Shown: positions 39,792 to 48,369, counted from the stretch's first letter. The stretch: 64,000 bases of DNA from Nocardioides jiangxiensis (GCF_030580915.1 NZ_JAUQTA010000001.1:1240001-1304000); one strand, 5' to 3'. The notes: generated from the sequence alone by a model not told the origin. Translations and numbers: made by a program.

Positions 39792-40448
39792 TCAGAGGTC
39801 GACCTCCGACAGCGCCGACACGGAGTCGGCGAACATCGTCGCCTTGATCCGGCCCAGGGTCTCGGCGGACTTCCCGGCCAGCGGGGCGACGAGGGCGGTC
39901 GCCGCCGCGAGGAGGTCGCCCTCGGCCGCGACGGCATCGACGATCCCGGCCTCCCGGGCCTCGAGACCGCCGAACCGCCGTCCGGTCGTCATCGTGTCGA
40001 CGGCCGCGCGCGGTGTGAGCTTGCCCTGGATGAGGGCCGCCATGCCCGGCGTGAACGGGATCTGGATGTCGACCTCGGGCAGGCAGAAGAAGCCACGGTC
40101 CTCCCGCATCACCCGCCAGTCACAGGCCAGCGCGAGCATCGCGCCGGCTCCGAAGGCGTGCCCGTTGAGGGCGGCGACCGTCGGCACCGGGAGGGTCAGC
40201 ACGCGCGCCAGCAGCGCCTGGACCCGGGCCGTGTACGCCGGCAGCTGGTCGGCGTTCTCCATCACCCAGGCCAGGTCGAGGCCGTTGGAGAAGAACTTGC
40301 CGGCGCCGAGGGCGACGAGCGGGGCAGGATCCGCGACGACCGTGTCGAGCGCCGCTTCGGCCTCGGAGAGCCAGACCGGACTGAACCGGTTCTCGGAGTC
40401 GCCGAGGTCGAGCACGTGGACGCCGTCGACACGCGTGAGCTGGGGCAT
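39792..40448 (-). CDS. Enoyl-CoA hydratase/isomerase family protein (Delta3,Delta2-isomerase type)
   Basis: A 218-residue crotonase-fold enzyme. The oxyanion-hole strand LGAGKFFSNGLDLAW (about residues 46-60) and HAFGAGAMLALACDWRVM (about 96-113) fit the FFSNGxDL variant seen in Delta3,Delta2-enoyl-CoA isomerases rather than the CAGADL of hydratases. A Glu in LPEVDIQIPF (about 122) is the likely base. It shifts double bonds so unsaturated fatty acids can enter beta-oxidation. It follows the OYE gene by 15 nt and is likely co-transcribed. Confidence 0.85.
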   Translation of the reverse strand: MPQLTRVDGVHVLDLGDSENRFSPVWLSEAEAALDTVVADPAPLVALGAGKFFSNGLDLAWVMENADQLPAYTARVQALLARVLTLPVPTVAALNGHAFGAGAMLALACDWRVMREDRGFFCLPEVDIQIPFTPGMAALIQGKLTPRAAVDTMTTGRRFGGLEAREAGIVDAVAAEGDLLAAATALVAPLAGKSAETLGRIKATMFADSVSALSEVDL

Positions 40449-40463
40449 GGAGCTCTCCTCCGT

Positions 40464-41714
40464 TCAGGCCCGCGGAGAGCGCAGGCTCTCGAGGCCGTTG
40501 TTGAGCAGGTACTGGGCGACGTTGAGGGCGGCATGGCGGTCCGGCGCCGGCTCCTTGCCGGCCGCCATCCGCCACATCTGGACGCTGTAGTAGGTCAGCT
40601 CCGTCAGGTTGTCGAGGAGCCGGATGCCGCTGCGGCGCGGGTGCACGACGCTGGCATCCGCACGGCCGGCGAGGAGATCCGCCGGGAAGTCCGGCTGGAC
40701 TGCGAGCGGCCGGCCCAGGCCGACGAGGTCGATCGCGCCCGACGCGAGCGCGTCGAGCATCCCCTCAGCCGTGCGGAAGCCCCCGGTGAGCATCAGCGGC
40801 AGGTCGGGACGCTCGGCACGGACCCGCTCGGCGTACGCCAGGAAGTAGGCCTCGCGACGCCGGGTGCTCTCCTTGAGGGAGTCGTCCACTCCCAGCATCG
40901 CGGCCGACGTGTAGGTGCCCCCGGAGACCTCGAGCAGGTCGAGGCCCTCGGCAGCCAGCGCGTGCACGACCTCGAGCGACTCGTCCTCGGAGAAGCCGCC
41001 CTTCTGGAAGTCGGCGGAGTTGAGCTTGATGCCCACCGGCACGTCGGCATCGACCTGCTCGCGGATGGCACGGAAGACCTCCACGACGAAGCGGCGGCGC
41101 TTCTCGGGCGTCCCGCCCCAGTCGTCGGTGCGCTGGTTCGCGAGCGGCGAGAGGAACTGGCTGACCAGGTAGCCGTGCGCGCCGTGGATCTGGACGCCGT
41201 CGAAGCCGGCCTCCGTCACGATCGACGCCGTCGTCGCGAAGCGCCGGATGATGTCGACGATCTCGGCGTGGGTCAGTGCGCGCGGCTGCGCGAACATCTT
41301 CGCCGCACCCGGCAGCGCGATCGCCGACGGCGCGACGGGACGCGGCACCAGGGTCCGCGGAGCCTGGCGACCGGGATGGTTGATCTGCACCCAGACCTTC
41401 GAGCCCCCGGATTTCGCGACAGCGGCCCACGCGGCGAGGTCGTCGAGGTGACGGCGGTCCTCGACCACGACGTTGCCGGGCTCCCCCACAGCGGCACGGT
41501 CGACCATGACGTTGCCCGTGATGGAGAGGCCGACTCCGCTGGCCGCCCAGCGGCGGTAGAGGTTCCGGACCCGCGTCCCGGCGGTGAAGTCGCGGCGACC
41601 GAGGCCCTCGCTCAGCGCCGCCTTCGCGAGCCGGTTGGGGAGGACGAAGCCGTTGGGAAGCACGAGGGGCTCCGCGAGGAGCGCGCGCGAGGGTGCCACG
41701 ATGTCGGGAGTCAT
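40464..41714 (-). CDS. NADH:flavin oxidoreductase, Old Yellow Enzyme family
   Basis: A 416-residue FMN-dependent TIM-barrel ene-reductase. Features: PNRLAKAALSEGLG near residues 26-39, the HPGRQAPRT region near 117-125, GVQIHGAHGYLVSQFLSPLANQRTDDWGG near 170-198 (substrate His pair and strand), R-R-R-F-V-E-V, and LMLTGGFRT near 308-316 for flavin phosphate. It reduces activated C=C bonds, often in xenobiotic, sterol or fatty-acid breakdown. Divergent from a TetR gene with an operator-like palindrome in front. Confidence 0.92.
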   Translation of the reverse strand: MTPDIVAPSRALLAEPLVLPNGFVLPNRLAKAALSEGLGRRDFTAGTRVRNLYRRWAASGVGLSITGNVMVDRAAVGEPGNVVVEDRRHLDDLAAWAAVAKSGGSKVWVQINHPGRQAPRTLVPRPVAPSAIALPGAAKMFAQPRALTHAEIVDIIRRFATTASIVTEAGFDGVQIHGAHGYLVSQFLSPLANQRTDDWGGTPEKRRRFVVEVFRAIREQVDADVPVGIKLNSADFQKGGFSEDESLEVVHALAAEGLDLLEVSGGTYTSAAMLGVDDSLKESTRRREAYFLAYAERVRAERPDLPLMLTGGFRTAEGMLDALASGAIDLVGLGRPLAVQPDFPADLLAGRADASVVHPRRSGIRLLDNLTELTYYSVQMWRMAAGKEPAPDRHAALNVAQYLLNNGLESLRSPRA

Positions 41715-41727
41715 CAGCAGGTCCTTG

Positions 41728-41745
41728 GTAGACTGAATGGTCTAC
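41728..41745. promoter_or_regulatory. Operator-like inverted repeat between OYE and TetR genes
   Basis: GTAGAC-TGAATG-GTCTAC, a perfect 6-bp inverted repeat with a 6-nt spacer, lies 14 nt upstream of the OYE start. The half-sites TAGAC/GTCTA resemble those known for LmrA/YxaF-type TetR regulators. Confidence 0.7.
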
Positions 41746-41805
41746 AGATCTCAACATGCCTGTGACACCAGGTCTAGGTAACGTGCGACACATGAGGAGG
41801 TCCCG

Positions 41806-42372
41806 ATGAGCCAGGGTCCCCGTTCGCGCCTCATCGGGGCGGCGATCGAGCTGGTCCGCGAGAAGGGCGTCGAAGGCACGGGCCTCGCCGAGCTCCTCGA
41901 GCGTGGCTGCACCGCCCGCCGTTCGCTGTACCAGCACTTCCCCGGAGGCAAGCACGAGCTGATCGAGGCCTCGACCCTCGCCGCCGGCCGCTTCATCGAG
42001 TCCGGGATCCGCGGAGCCGAGGGAGCCACGGTCGCCGGCTCCGTGGCCGACTTCCTCGACGCCTCCATCGCCAACGCGACGGCGACCGACTTCCGGCTCG
42101 GCTGCCCCGTCGGCGCCGCCGCCCTGGCCCCCGCCGATGCGGCGATCGTGATCGGCGCCGCGGGCACGACGTTCGCGTCATGGTCGGCGGCACTCGCCGA
42201 GCACCTGGTCCGCGAGGGGCACGCCCCCGACGCCGCCGCCTCGCTCGCAGGATTCGTGGTCAGCAGCTACGAGGGGGCGCTCCTGCGGGCCCGTGCCGCC
42301 CGCTCCACCGAGCCGCTCGAGCAGGCCAAGCAGCACCTCCTGCCCCTCCTGACGGCACCCGACCGCCGGTAG
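41806..42372 (+). CDS. TetR regulator, LmrA/YxaF-like
   Basis: A 188-residue repressor with the helix-turn-helix at about residues 9-50 (RLIGAAIELVREKGVEGTGLAELLERGCTARRSLYQHFPGGK) and the HFPGGK(H/D)EL feature of the LmrA/YxaF group. The C-terminal domain has GCPVGAAAL near 101-109, also typical of the group. ATG follows GAGGAGGTCCCG. It probably controls the OYE and isomerase operon through the site at 41728-41745. Confidence 0.9.
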   Translation: MSQGPRSRLIGAAIELVREKGVEGTGLAELLERGCTARRSLYQHFPGGKHELIEASTLAAGRFIESGIRGAEGATVAGSVADFLDASIANATATDFRLGCPVGAAALAPADAAIVIGAAGTTFASWSAALAEHLVREGHAPDAAASLAGFVVSSYEGALLRARAARSTEPLEQAKQHLLPLLTAPDRR

Positions 42373-42455
42373 CCCGTGCGGCAGGTCACAGGGCAAAGAC
42401 GCAGGTCACACCGCGTTTTGCTTGCCCTGGACAGCATGTCGGAGGAGAGTTTCAG

Positions 42456-42478
42456 TGAACGGGTGATCACTGAGTTCA
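42456..42478. repeat. Interrupted palindrome upstream of the cNMP-binding gene
   Basis: TGAAC and GTTCA flank an inner TGATCA within 23 nt. The layout looks like a regulator site in the promoter region of the gene starting at 42511. The leader then has AAAGGAGTGAACCC. Confidence 0.4.
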
Positions 42479-42510
42479 TCCGCTGTTCACATTCACAAAG
42501 GAGTGAACCC

Positions 42511-42960
42511 ATGAACGCTGCAAACCGTGCCCTGCGCTCGCAGGGAACCCCCGACCTCAACGCCGACGCGTCCCGCATCGCCTCGCGACTCGGCACCTTC
42601 GAGCTCTTCCGGGATGCCGACCGCGGCGACCTGCTCACGATCGCCGCCTCCGGCGTCGAGCTGAGCGCTCCCGCCGGCTGGTCGCTGATCTGGGCGAAGA
42701 CCCCGGCCGACAAGGCCTACGTCATCCTCTCCGGCGAGGTCGACATCAAGCTGACCGACGGCCGGACCGTGCGCCTGGGCGCCGGCGACGTCGTCGGCGA
42801 GAAGGCGATCCTCGAGCACAAGCTGCGCACGGCGACCGTCGTCGCCGCGACGCCGCTCGAGGTCCTGCACTTCACCGCGGACGCCGTCACCCGGCTGTAC
42901 GCCGACGTCCCGGCCTTCCGTGCCGCGCTCGACACGACGCTGGCCAAGCACGCAGCCTGA
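42511..42960 (+). CDS. Stand-alone cyclic-nucleotide-binding-domain protein
   Basis: A 149-residue protein that is almost entirely a Crp-like cNMP-binding domain: GTFELFRDADRGDLLTIAASGVEL near residues 28-52, AYVILSGEVDIKL near 70-82, GAGDVVGEKAIL near 90-101, then TATVVAATPLEVLHF. The E-K-A in the phosphate cassette lacks the usual R-S-A, so cyclic nucleotide binding is doubtful. There is no DNA-binding domain. Start ATG 42511 follows the near-ideal site AAAGGAG; upstream frame has none. Perhaps a sensor or adaptor for the nearby kinase. Confidence 0.8.
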   Translation: MNAANRALRSQGTPDLNADASRIASRLGTFELFRDADRGDLLTIAASGVELSAPAGWSLIWAKTPADKAYVILSGEVDIKLTDGRTVRLGAGDVVGEKAILEHKLRTATVVAATPLEVLHFTADAVTRLYADVPAFRAALDTTLAKHAA

Positions 42961-42978
42961 CGCGTCACGCACCACCGC

Positions 42979-43025
42979 CGTCCCCGCGCCCACCGCTTCC
43001 TCTGCGAGCACCGGACGCGGGGACG
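42979..43025 (+). terminator. Possible terminator between convergent genes
   Basis: A 10-bp stem CGTCCCCGCG (42979-42988) with CGCGGGGACG (43016-43025) and a 27-nt loop lies between the cNMP-binding gene and the end of the kinase gene. The long loop makes the role uncertain. Confidence 0.45.
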
Positions 43026-43038
43026 TGTGCGTCACGGG

Positions 43039-44241
43039 CTACTTCTTCGTCCCGCCCTGCGACTTTCCGCCGCTCTTGCCGGCGCCCTTCTTGCCGGCGC
43101 CCTTCTTGGCGGGCGCGTGGTGCTGCGCCGGCTGCTTGGAGGGCGTGACGCCTGGCCCGCTCGAGGCGCGGGTCGGGGTGGTCGTCGGCGTCGCCATGGG
43201 AGTCGTCGTGTGCCGCGGAGCCACGGGCTCGGGATCTCCCCGCAGGGCCAGCCACAGGACGAGCACGATCAGGAGGGCGAGCAGGACCGCAGCGACCGCC
43301 CACAGCCCGCGGGGCACCGCGGCGATCACGGACCGCCGGCCGGTGGCCCCGTCCGGCGCCACCGCCAGGAGCTGCGTCTCCCCGGGGTCGGGAGCGGCGA
43401 CGAAGGCGGCCGTCGCGTCCGGGTCGGGCGGCAGGTCCACGCCGTCGAATCCGGCCAGGCGCACCGCCACCACCTCCGCCGGCACGCGGTCGGCGGGAGC
43501 GAGCGCCGTCATCGCACGCAGCAGGGCTGCCCAGCCCGGCGGCAGGCTCGGCGGCACGACCGGCGCCGCCGCCAGCCGGGCGTGCACCAGCTCCGTCGGC
43601 GTTCCGGTGAAGGCGCGCTCGCCGGTCAGCGCCTCCAGCAGCACCAGTCCCAGCGAGTAGACGTCACTGGCTCCGGAGACGCCCTCCCCGGCCGCCTGCT
43701 CGGGCGCGAGCCAGGCGGGTGACCCCACCGACTGCCCCACAGCAGTGTGCCGCGTCGCGCTGTCGAGCGCGTGGGCGATGCCGAAGTCCGCGAGGAGCGC
43801 GCGTCGGTCGGGGGCCAGCAGGATGTTGCCCGGCTTCACGTCACGGTGGACCACCCCGGTCGCGTGCGCGTAGGCCAGGGCCTCGGCGACCTGCTGGCCG
43901 ACCAGGGCGACCTCGGCGGCCGGGAGCGGCCCCGATCCGAACCTGCTGCCGAGGTGCGTGCCGTCCACGAGCTCCATGGCCAGCCACGGCTGGGCCTCCT
44001 CGAGGCCGGCATCGAGCAGGGTGACGATCGACGGGTGGTCGAGCCGGGCGAGGGTCCGTGCCTCGGCGGCGAACCTGGCGCGATCAGAGCCCTCGTCGGC
44101 ACGGAGCCGCAGCACCTTGACCGCCACCTCGCGCCCGAGCCGCTCGTCGGTCGCGCGGTAGACCTCGGCCATCCCTCCCTGGCCGAGCAGGTCGCCGACC
44201 CGGTAGCGGCCACCCAGGAGTGATCCCGTTCCGACTGTCAT
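43039..44241 (-). CDS. Membrane-anchored Ser/Thr protein kinase (PknB-like)
   Basis: A 400-residue kinase. The Gly loop GQGGMAEVY, the Lys in VAVKVL (about residue 42), HRDVKPGN (about 132-139) with catalytic Asp, DFG in LADFGIA (about 152-158), and APEQ (about 178) are all present. A transmembrane helix follows at about 324-344 and a Pro/Thr- then Lys/Gly-rich extracellular tail. No PASTA domains are seen. ATG 44241 was chosen because GTGSLLGGRYRVGDLLGQGG follows. Phosphorylation targets are unknown. Confidence 0.93.
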   Translation of the reverse strand: MTVGTGSLLGGRYRVGDLLGQGGMAEVYRATDERLGREVAVKVLRLRADEGSDRARFAAEARTLARLDHPSIVTLLDAGLEEAQPWLAMELVDGTHLGSRFGSGPLPAAEVALVGQQVAEALAYAHATGVVHRDVKPGNILLAPDRRALLADFGIAHALDSATRHTAVGQSVGSPAWLAPEQAAGEGVSGASDVYSLGLVLLEALTGERAFTGTPTELVHARLAAAPVVPPSLPPGWAALLRAMTALAPADRVPAEVVAVRLAGFDGVDLPPDPDATAAFVAAPDPGETQLLAVAPDGATGRRSVIAAVPRGLWAVAAVLLALLIVLVLWLALRGDPEPVAPRHTTTPMATPTTTPTRASSGPGVTPSKQPAQHHAPAKKGAGKKGAGKSGGKSQGGTKK

Positions 44242-44264
44242 GCCCTCGACCCTAGGCGCACCGA

Positions 44265-44292
44265 AGCCCCGGACGGCACGCCGTCCGGGGCT
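44265..44292 (-). terminator. Terminator of the alpha/beta hydrolase gene
   Basis: A 12-bp perfect stem (44265-44276 with 44281-44292) with loop CACG lies 17 nt after the hydrolase stop codon. Confidence 0.8.
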
Positions 44293-44308
44293 CCGTCGTA
44301 CGTCGGGG

Positions 44309-45112
44309 TCAGGCGGCGGCGCCGGTGCCCTTCCCGGCGCGGGCGATGCTGTCGAGGATGACGCGGGCGACCAGCTGCGGGTCGTCCGACATCGGCACGT
44401 GGCCGACGCCCGGGATGACCGTGTGGAACGCCTCGGGCAGGCGCTGCTGCGCGACCTTGGCCTGGTAGGGCAGGAGGACCTTGTCGTGCTCGGACCAGGC
44501 GATCGTCGCCGGCACCGGGAGCGGCCCCTCGAACATGTAGGCACCCTTGAACAGCTGCGCCACCGCAGGGCGGGCCTTCAGCATGTTGCGGAAGTCGCCG
44601 AGGGCGTGGTCCGCGGGGATGCGGCTGGGGTGCTGCACCAGCCACGAGAAGCCGAGCGCCTTGCCGACCGTGTACCTCATCAGCAGCGGAGCCACCGGCG
44701 CGAGCAGCCCCGCGGCCGTGATCATGGTCCGGAAGAGGCCACGCACGTAGAGGAAGTCGCGTCCGCCCTTCCAGAAGCCCGCCGGCGAGAGGCAGGTGAC
44801 CGAGCCGGCGTTGCCGTTGACGGCCCCCTGCAGCGCGATCAGGCCACCGAGGCTGTTGCCCACGACGTGCGGGCGGTCGATGCCGAGGTGGGCGTAGAGC
44901 TCCTCGAAGACCTCGTGCAGGTAGTCCTTCACGTCCTTGCCCCCGGCGTCGTACGCCGGCGACTCGCCGTGACCCGGCAGGTCGACGGTGATCACCTCGT
45001 GGCCTTCGGCGACCAGGAGCGGGACGATCGGGTCCCAGCCCTGGCGACGGTGGCCGATGCCGTGGATGAGGACGATGGGCGAACCAGCGCCATGACGTTC
45101 GTGGGCGAGCAT
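44309..45112 (-). CDS. Alpha/beta-fold hydrolase
   Basis: A 267-residue cytoplasmic hydrolase. The oxyanion HG motif is in LIHGIGHRRQGW (about residues 16-27), the nucleophile elbow GNSLGG at about 86-91 with catalytic Ser88, and the catalytic His in PGVGHVPMSD near 234-243. The substrate cannot be predicted; such enzymes act on esters, lactones or epoxides. Monocistronic with its own terminator. Confidence 0.9.
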   Translation of the reverse strand: MLAHERHGAGSPIVLIHGIGHRRQGWDPIVPLLVAEGHEVITVDLPGHGESPAYDAGGKDVKDYLHEVFEELYAHLGIDRPHVVGNSLGGLIALQGAVNGNAGSVTCLSPAGFWKGGRDFLYVRGLFRTMITAAGLLAPVAPLLMRYTVGKALGFSWLVQHPSRIPADHALGDFRNMLKARPAVAQLFKGAYMFEGPLPVPATIAWSEHDKVLLPYQAKVAQQRLPEAFHTVIPGVGHVPMSDDPQLVARVILDSIARAGKGTGAAA

Positions 45113-45246
45113 CGGACCAACCTTCGCGTGCGGGAACCGGTCGGCGATGACCGGCTCGACGACGCTACTCGCGACGTGGCGTCACAGACAGTGGTTGAGG
45201 CCACTCCGGGTGCGTGACGTGCACCACGCCCGGCCTCGAGCCACGC

Positions 45247-45975
45247 TCAGGGCGTGTCCTCGCCGCGCCACGTCACACCCTCGCGGATCACCCGCGCAGG
45301 GGTGCCGGCGACAGCGGTGTGGGCGGGCACCTTCTGGTTGCGCACCAGGCTGCGCGTGCCGACCACGGCGCCCTCGCCGATCTCGACGTGACCACTGACG
45401 ATCGCGTCGCGACCGAGCCAGACGTGGCGGCCCAGGCGGATGTGGGCGCCGTAGGGGTTGAGACGGGCGCCGGTCTCGAGGTCCTCGAGCCGGTGCATGT
45501 CGTCGGTGACGACGTAGGCCCCCGCCGCCCACAGCTGGTCCGGCTGCGCGACGACCGAACCGCCGTTGCGGGCGTCGACGATCGCCTTGCCCGTGGCGAC
45601 GACCTCCGCGTTGAGCACCAGGACAGACCCGGCACCGCAGTAGAGGTCGGCGGCGGTCATGAACGTGTTCGGGCCGACGAAGATCGTCGCGCCGTCGCCG
45701 CCGACCAGGACACTGGAGAAGAACTCCATGCCGGTCGCACACGCGATCAGGGCGTCGCGGAAGGGGTAGGTGGTGAGCACCTCGACCATCGCCTGCGGGA
45801 TCGACATGCGGTCGGCGACGTAGAGGGCGTTGCCCTGCTCGTGCCACCACGAGGGCAGCGGCGCGGTCACCTCCCGCAGCGGAAGGTCGTCGAGGACCTC
45901 CGCGAGCACGCCGCACGCGAGCAGGCGCGTGCGGTGCGCTGGCTGCAGGGCGTCACCGCGCGTGGTCCAGGGCAT
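45247..45975 (-). CDS. Left-handed beta-helix (hexapeptide) transferase-like protein
   Basis: A 242-residue protein. From about residue 85 it shows hexapeptide repeats: IFVGPNTFM, LVLNAEVVATGKAIVDARNGGSVV, GRHVWLGRDAIVSGHVEIGEGAVVGTRSLV, VAGTPARVI. The end AVAGTPARVIREGV is typical of CatB/WbbJ-type acyltransferases. ATG 45975 was chosen for MPWTTRGDAL; the longer frame enters the next gene. Acceptor unknown, possibly a sugar or envelope compound. Confidence 0.85.
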   Translation of the reverse strand: MPWTTRGDALQPAHRTRLLACGVLAEVLDDLPLREVTAPLPSWWHEQGNALYVADRMSIPQAMVEVLTTYPFRDALIACATGMEFFSSVLVGGDGATIFVGPNTFMTAADLYCGAGSVLVLNAEVVATGKAIVDARNGGSVVAQPDQLWAAGAYVVTDDMHRLEDLETGARLNPYGAHIRLGRHVWLGRDAIVSGHVEIGEGAVVGTRSLVRNQKVPAHTAVAGTPARVIREGVTWRGEDTP

Positions 45976-45997
45976 GCGCGTCAGGATAGGGGTCCGC

Positions 45998-46486
45998 TCA
46001 GGCGGAGCTGTCGTCGTCGCCGCAGGAGGACGACCAGCCGCCCTCGCCCGGCGGAGTCCCGTTCCAGAACGCGTCGTGGGCGTGGTGGCCGGCCAGCCGG
46101 ACCACCACGAGGAGCACGACGCCCGCCACGCCGGCTGCGACGGCCACCCGGCGCCAGCCCGCAGCTGCGGCGACGAACACCACGATCGCGGCGACCACGA
46201 CCGCAGCCCCCACGCCCGCCTGCGCCACGTCGCCATGCCTCAGCCAGAACCGGTCGAACCAGCCCAGCGGATAGCCACAGACCCCCGCCCCGAGACGCTC
46301 GAACGGCCCGGCGTCCATGCCCAGCCGGTCCAGGTCGGACACGCGGGTCCCGGCGATCCAGGCGATCCCGTCGCCGAGCGTCCAGGCACCCCGGACCAGC
46401 AGCACCTCCGCGGCGATCACGGCCGCGACCCAGGCCGCGGCGCCGCGCGACGACCTCACCGACGAGCTCGCCGCCCCCACGTCCAC
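45998..46486 (-). CDS. Membrane protein of unknown function
   Basis: A 162-residue protein with three helices (about residues 15-32, 88-107, 114-133), a His-rich short stretch (GHHAHDAFW) and an acidic Ser/Cys tail (CGDDDSSA). The GTG at 46486 is preferred to that at 46492 because GGGAG lies 7 nt before it, whereas it would abut the first. No family recognised. It follows the TetR gene on the same strand and may be its partner. Confidence 0.65.
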   Translation of the reverse strand: MDVGAASSSVRSSRGAAAWVAAVIAAEVLLVRGAWTLGDGIAWIAGTRVSDLDRLGMDAGPFERLGAGVCGYPLGWFDRFWLRHGDVAQAGVGAAVVVAAIVVFVAAAAGWRRVAVAAGVAGVVLLVVVRLAGHHAHDAFWNGTPPGEGGWSSSCGDDDSSA

Positions 46487-46500
46487 CTGCACCCTCCCGA

Positions 46501-47118
46501 TCAGGCCGACCCGGCGGCGCCGCTGCGCTCGGCCGCGTCCACGATGAGGTCGACACAGTGGGCGACCAGGGTGTCGCGGGTGACCGCCAGGGACCCCGCG
46601 AGGAACTGCGTGAAGAGGGACGTCAAGGCACCCACGAGGCCGATCGAGGTGAGCTGCCGGGCCTCGGCGCCGACGGACTCGGGGATCGCGGCAGCCACCA
46701 CCGCGAAGAACTCGGGCATGTGACCCAGGCCTGCCTGGGCCAGGGTCGGCTCACGATACGGGGCGAGGAGCAGGACCCGACCCATGTCGGGGCGGTCGAT
46801 CATCAGGCCCACGAACGCCTCGACCGAGCTGGTGGCCAGCGCCCGGAAGTCGCCACCACCCGACGACGCCTCGGCCAGGGCAGCGGCGGCCTGGGCACAG
46901 ACGTCGTCGTAGACCGCGCGCACATAGGCGTCGCGGGTGCCGAAGATGTCGTAGAAGTAGCGCTCCGTCACGCCCGTGGGCCGGCAGGCGGCGCGGACGT
47001 TGACCGCACCCGCCTCCTCGGCGCCGAGCAGCGTCACGCCGGCGTCCAGGAGCAGCCGGCGTCGTTCGGCGTTGCGGTCGCCGTTGCGGTCAGCGGCCGC
47101 CTCGGTAGCGGAGGTCAC
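46501..47118 (-). CDS. TetR-family regulator
   Basis: A 205-residue regulator with a GTG start. The helix-turn-helix is around residues 18-60: RRRLLLDAGVTLLGAEEAG...RAACRPTGVTERYFYDIFGTRDAYVRAV. The C-terminal helical domain is not recognised. A short inverted repeat GTGCA-TGC-TGCAC at 47135-47147 lies just upstream and may be an autoregulatory operator. The downstream membrane protein is likely in the same transcript. Confidence 0.88.
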   Translation of the reverse strand: MTSATEAAADRNGDRNAERRRLLLDAGVTLLGAEEAGAVNVRAACRPTGVTERYFYDIFGTRDAYVRAVYDDVCAQAAAALAEASSGGGDFRALATSSVEAFVGLMIDRPDMGRVLLLAPYREPTLAQAGLGHMPEFFAVVAAAIPESVGAEARQLTSIGLVGALTSLFTQFLAGSLAVTRDTLVAHCVDLIVDAAERSGAAGSA

Positions 47119-47134
47119 CAGTGAAGGTTAAACG

Positions 47135-47147
47135 GTGCATGCTGCAC
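47135..47147. promoter_or_regulatory. Possible operator upstream of the TetR gene
   Basis: GTGCA-TGC-TGCAC, a 5-bp perfect inverted repeat with a 3-nt centre, 17 nt upstream of the regulator start. Confidence 0.45.
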
Positions 47148-47191
47148 GTGTACGGGATGTGCCCCAAGTCGCGGGCCACGTGAGGACGGGG

Positions 47192-47569
47192 TCAGAACGG
47201 GTCGGACTCCCAGAAGCCGGGCCGTGGCGCGACCTTGCCCAGCAGGCGTGTCGGCACCTCGACGACGCCGGGACCGCCGGCGTTCACCCAGTCGATGACG
47301 GCCTGGGTCTCGGCCGGGAAGAGGATGCGCGAGAGCCACACCGGCTTCGCGCCGGCCCTGCGGGCAGCGGGCGTCGGAGTGACCACGACGACGTTGGAGC
47401 GCTCACAGGCGAGGAGGCACTGCGAGACGACCACCCGACCGGAGTCGGACAGGCCCTCCCGCAGTGCCTCGACCTGGGCGTCGTGGTCGACACCCGGATG
47501 CTTGCGCGCCGTCCCGCAGCAGCAGTCACGGCAGAGCGTGACCGTCGGACCTGCGGAGGCGGAGCTCAC
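47192..47569 (-). CDS. Thioredoxin-like [2Fe-2S] ferredoxin-type protein
   Basis: A 125-residue protein that starts at GTG 47569, overlapping the cbtA stop (GTGA). Cysteines in C-R-D-C-C-C-G-T (about residues 13-20) and SQCLLACERSNVVVV (about 49-63) give the four ligands plus two extra Cys of a thioredoxin-like 2Fe-2S fold. Because it is co-translated with cobalt transporter genes under a B12 riboswitch, it may be a metal chaperone or redox partner for cobalt handling or for CobG-type chemistry. Confidence 0.82.
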   Translation of the reverse strand: MSSASAGPTVTLCRDCCCGTARKHPGVDHDAQVEALREGLSDSGRVVVSQCLLACERSNVVVVTPTPAARRAGAKPVWLSRILFPAETQAVIDWVNAGGPGVVEVPTRLLGKVAPRPGFWESDPF

Positions 47570-48369
47570 GCGGAGACGGTCTCCCGGTCGGCCGTCAGCG
47601 ACTGCTCGGCCTTGCGGGTGATGAGCGCGCCGAAGAACGCCGCCAGCGCGCCCCACAGGACGACGTACTGACCGAGGGAGGCCATCCGGAAGTTCCAGAT
47701 CAGCTCGGGCGACGCGTTCAGCGACAGGTTGCCCTGGAGCGCGAAGTCCTTGCTCTGGATCGCGTCCGGCGTGTTGGGGATCAGCAGCTGGAGCCCGGTG
47801 CCCGCGAGTACGACGAACGCCAGGACGAGCACCGTGCGCAGGCCGCTGTGGACCTGACCGACCAGCGCCTTGTCGAGGGCGAATGCCGCCAGCACCAGCA
47901 GGATGCCGAGCGAGATCGCCCCGAGGTAGATCACCGTGCGCTCGTTGATCGTCGAGGGGTCACCGACCGCCGGCGGGTTGCCCGGGATCGCGATGAACGG
48001 GAAGAGCGTCACCGCGAAGAAGGCGATGCCTCCGAGCGCGAGCGCCTTCGTCGTGTCGTGGTAGCCGGGCAGCCGCGTGCGCGCGGCGGCGTACACGACG
48101 GCGAAGACCAGCCCGAGCAGGGCTCCCACGACGACGAGCGCGAGCACGGCGAAGACGATCTGCTGGTCGTGCGTGACCAGCTCGTCCTCGGCGTGGACGT
48201 GTCCCTGGTGGGCCTTCATCGTCGCCTGGGCGAGCGCGTTGCGCGCGTCCTCGATCCTGAGGGCGGCCTTGATCGAGCGCTCGGTGATCAGCAGCAGCCA
48301 GACTGCAGCAAGGCAGCCTGCAGCGGCTCCGGCCGCGAGTCCGCGGCGGAGCAGGTCACCGATGGACAT
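47566..48369 (-). CDS. cbtA: Cobalt transporter subunit CbtA
   Basis: A 267-residue membrane protein with six to seven helices, matching the CbtA family predicted to take up cobalt with CbtB. ATG 48369 overlaps the cbtB stop by one base (TGATG). His-rich loop residues KAHQGHVHAEDELVTHDQQ (about 51-69) lie between helices 1 and 2 and could bind metal. Regulated by the B12 riboswitch upstream of cbtB. Confidence 0.88.
   Translation of the reverse strand: MSIGDLLRRGLAAGAAAGCLAAVWLLLITERSIKAALRIEDARNALAQATMKAHQGHVHAEDELVTHDQQIVFAVLALVVVGALLGLVFAVVYAAARTRLPGYHDTTKALALGGIAFFAVTLFPFIAIPGNPPAVGDPSTINERTVIYLGAISLGILLVLAAFALDKALVGQVHSGLRTVLVLAFVVLAGTGLQLLIPNTPDAIQSKDFALQGNLSLNASPELIWNFRMASLGQYVVLWGALAAFFGALITRKAEQSLTADRETVSA

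Noticed and set aside
38157..41765. A 1202-codon plus-strand frame
   Set aside because: It overlaps the MFS gene in another frame and is antisense to the isomerase and reductase genes; composition is Arg/Pro-rich shadow.
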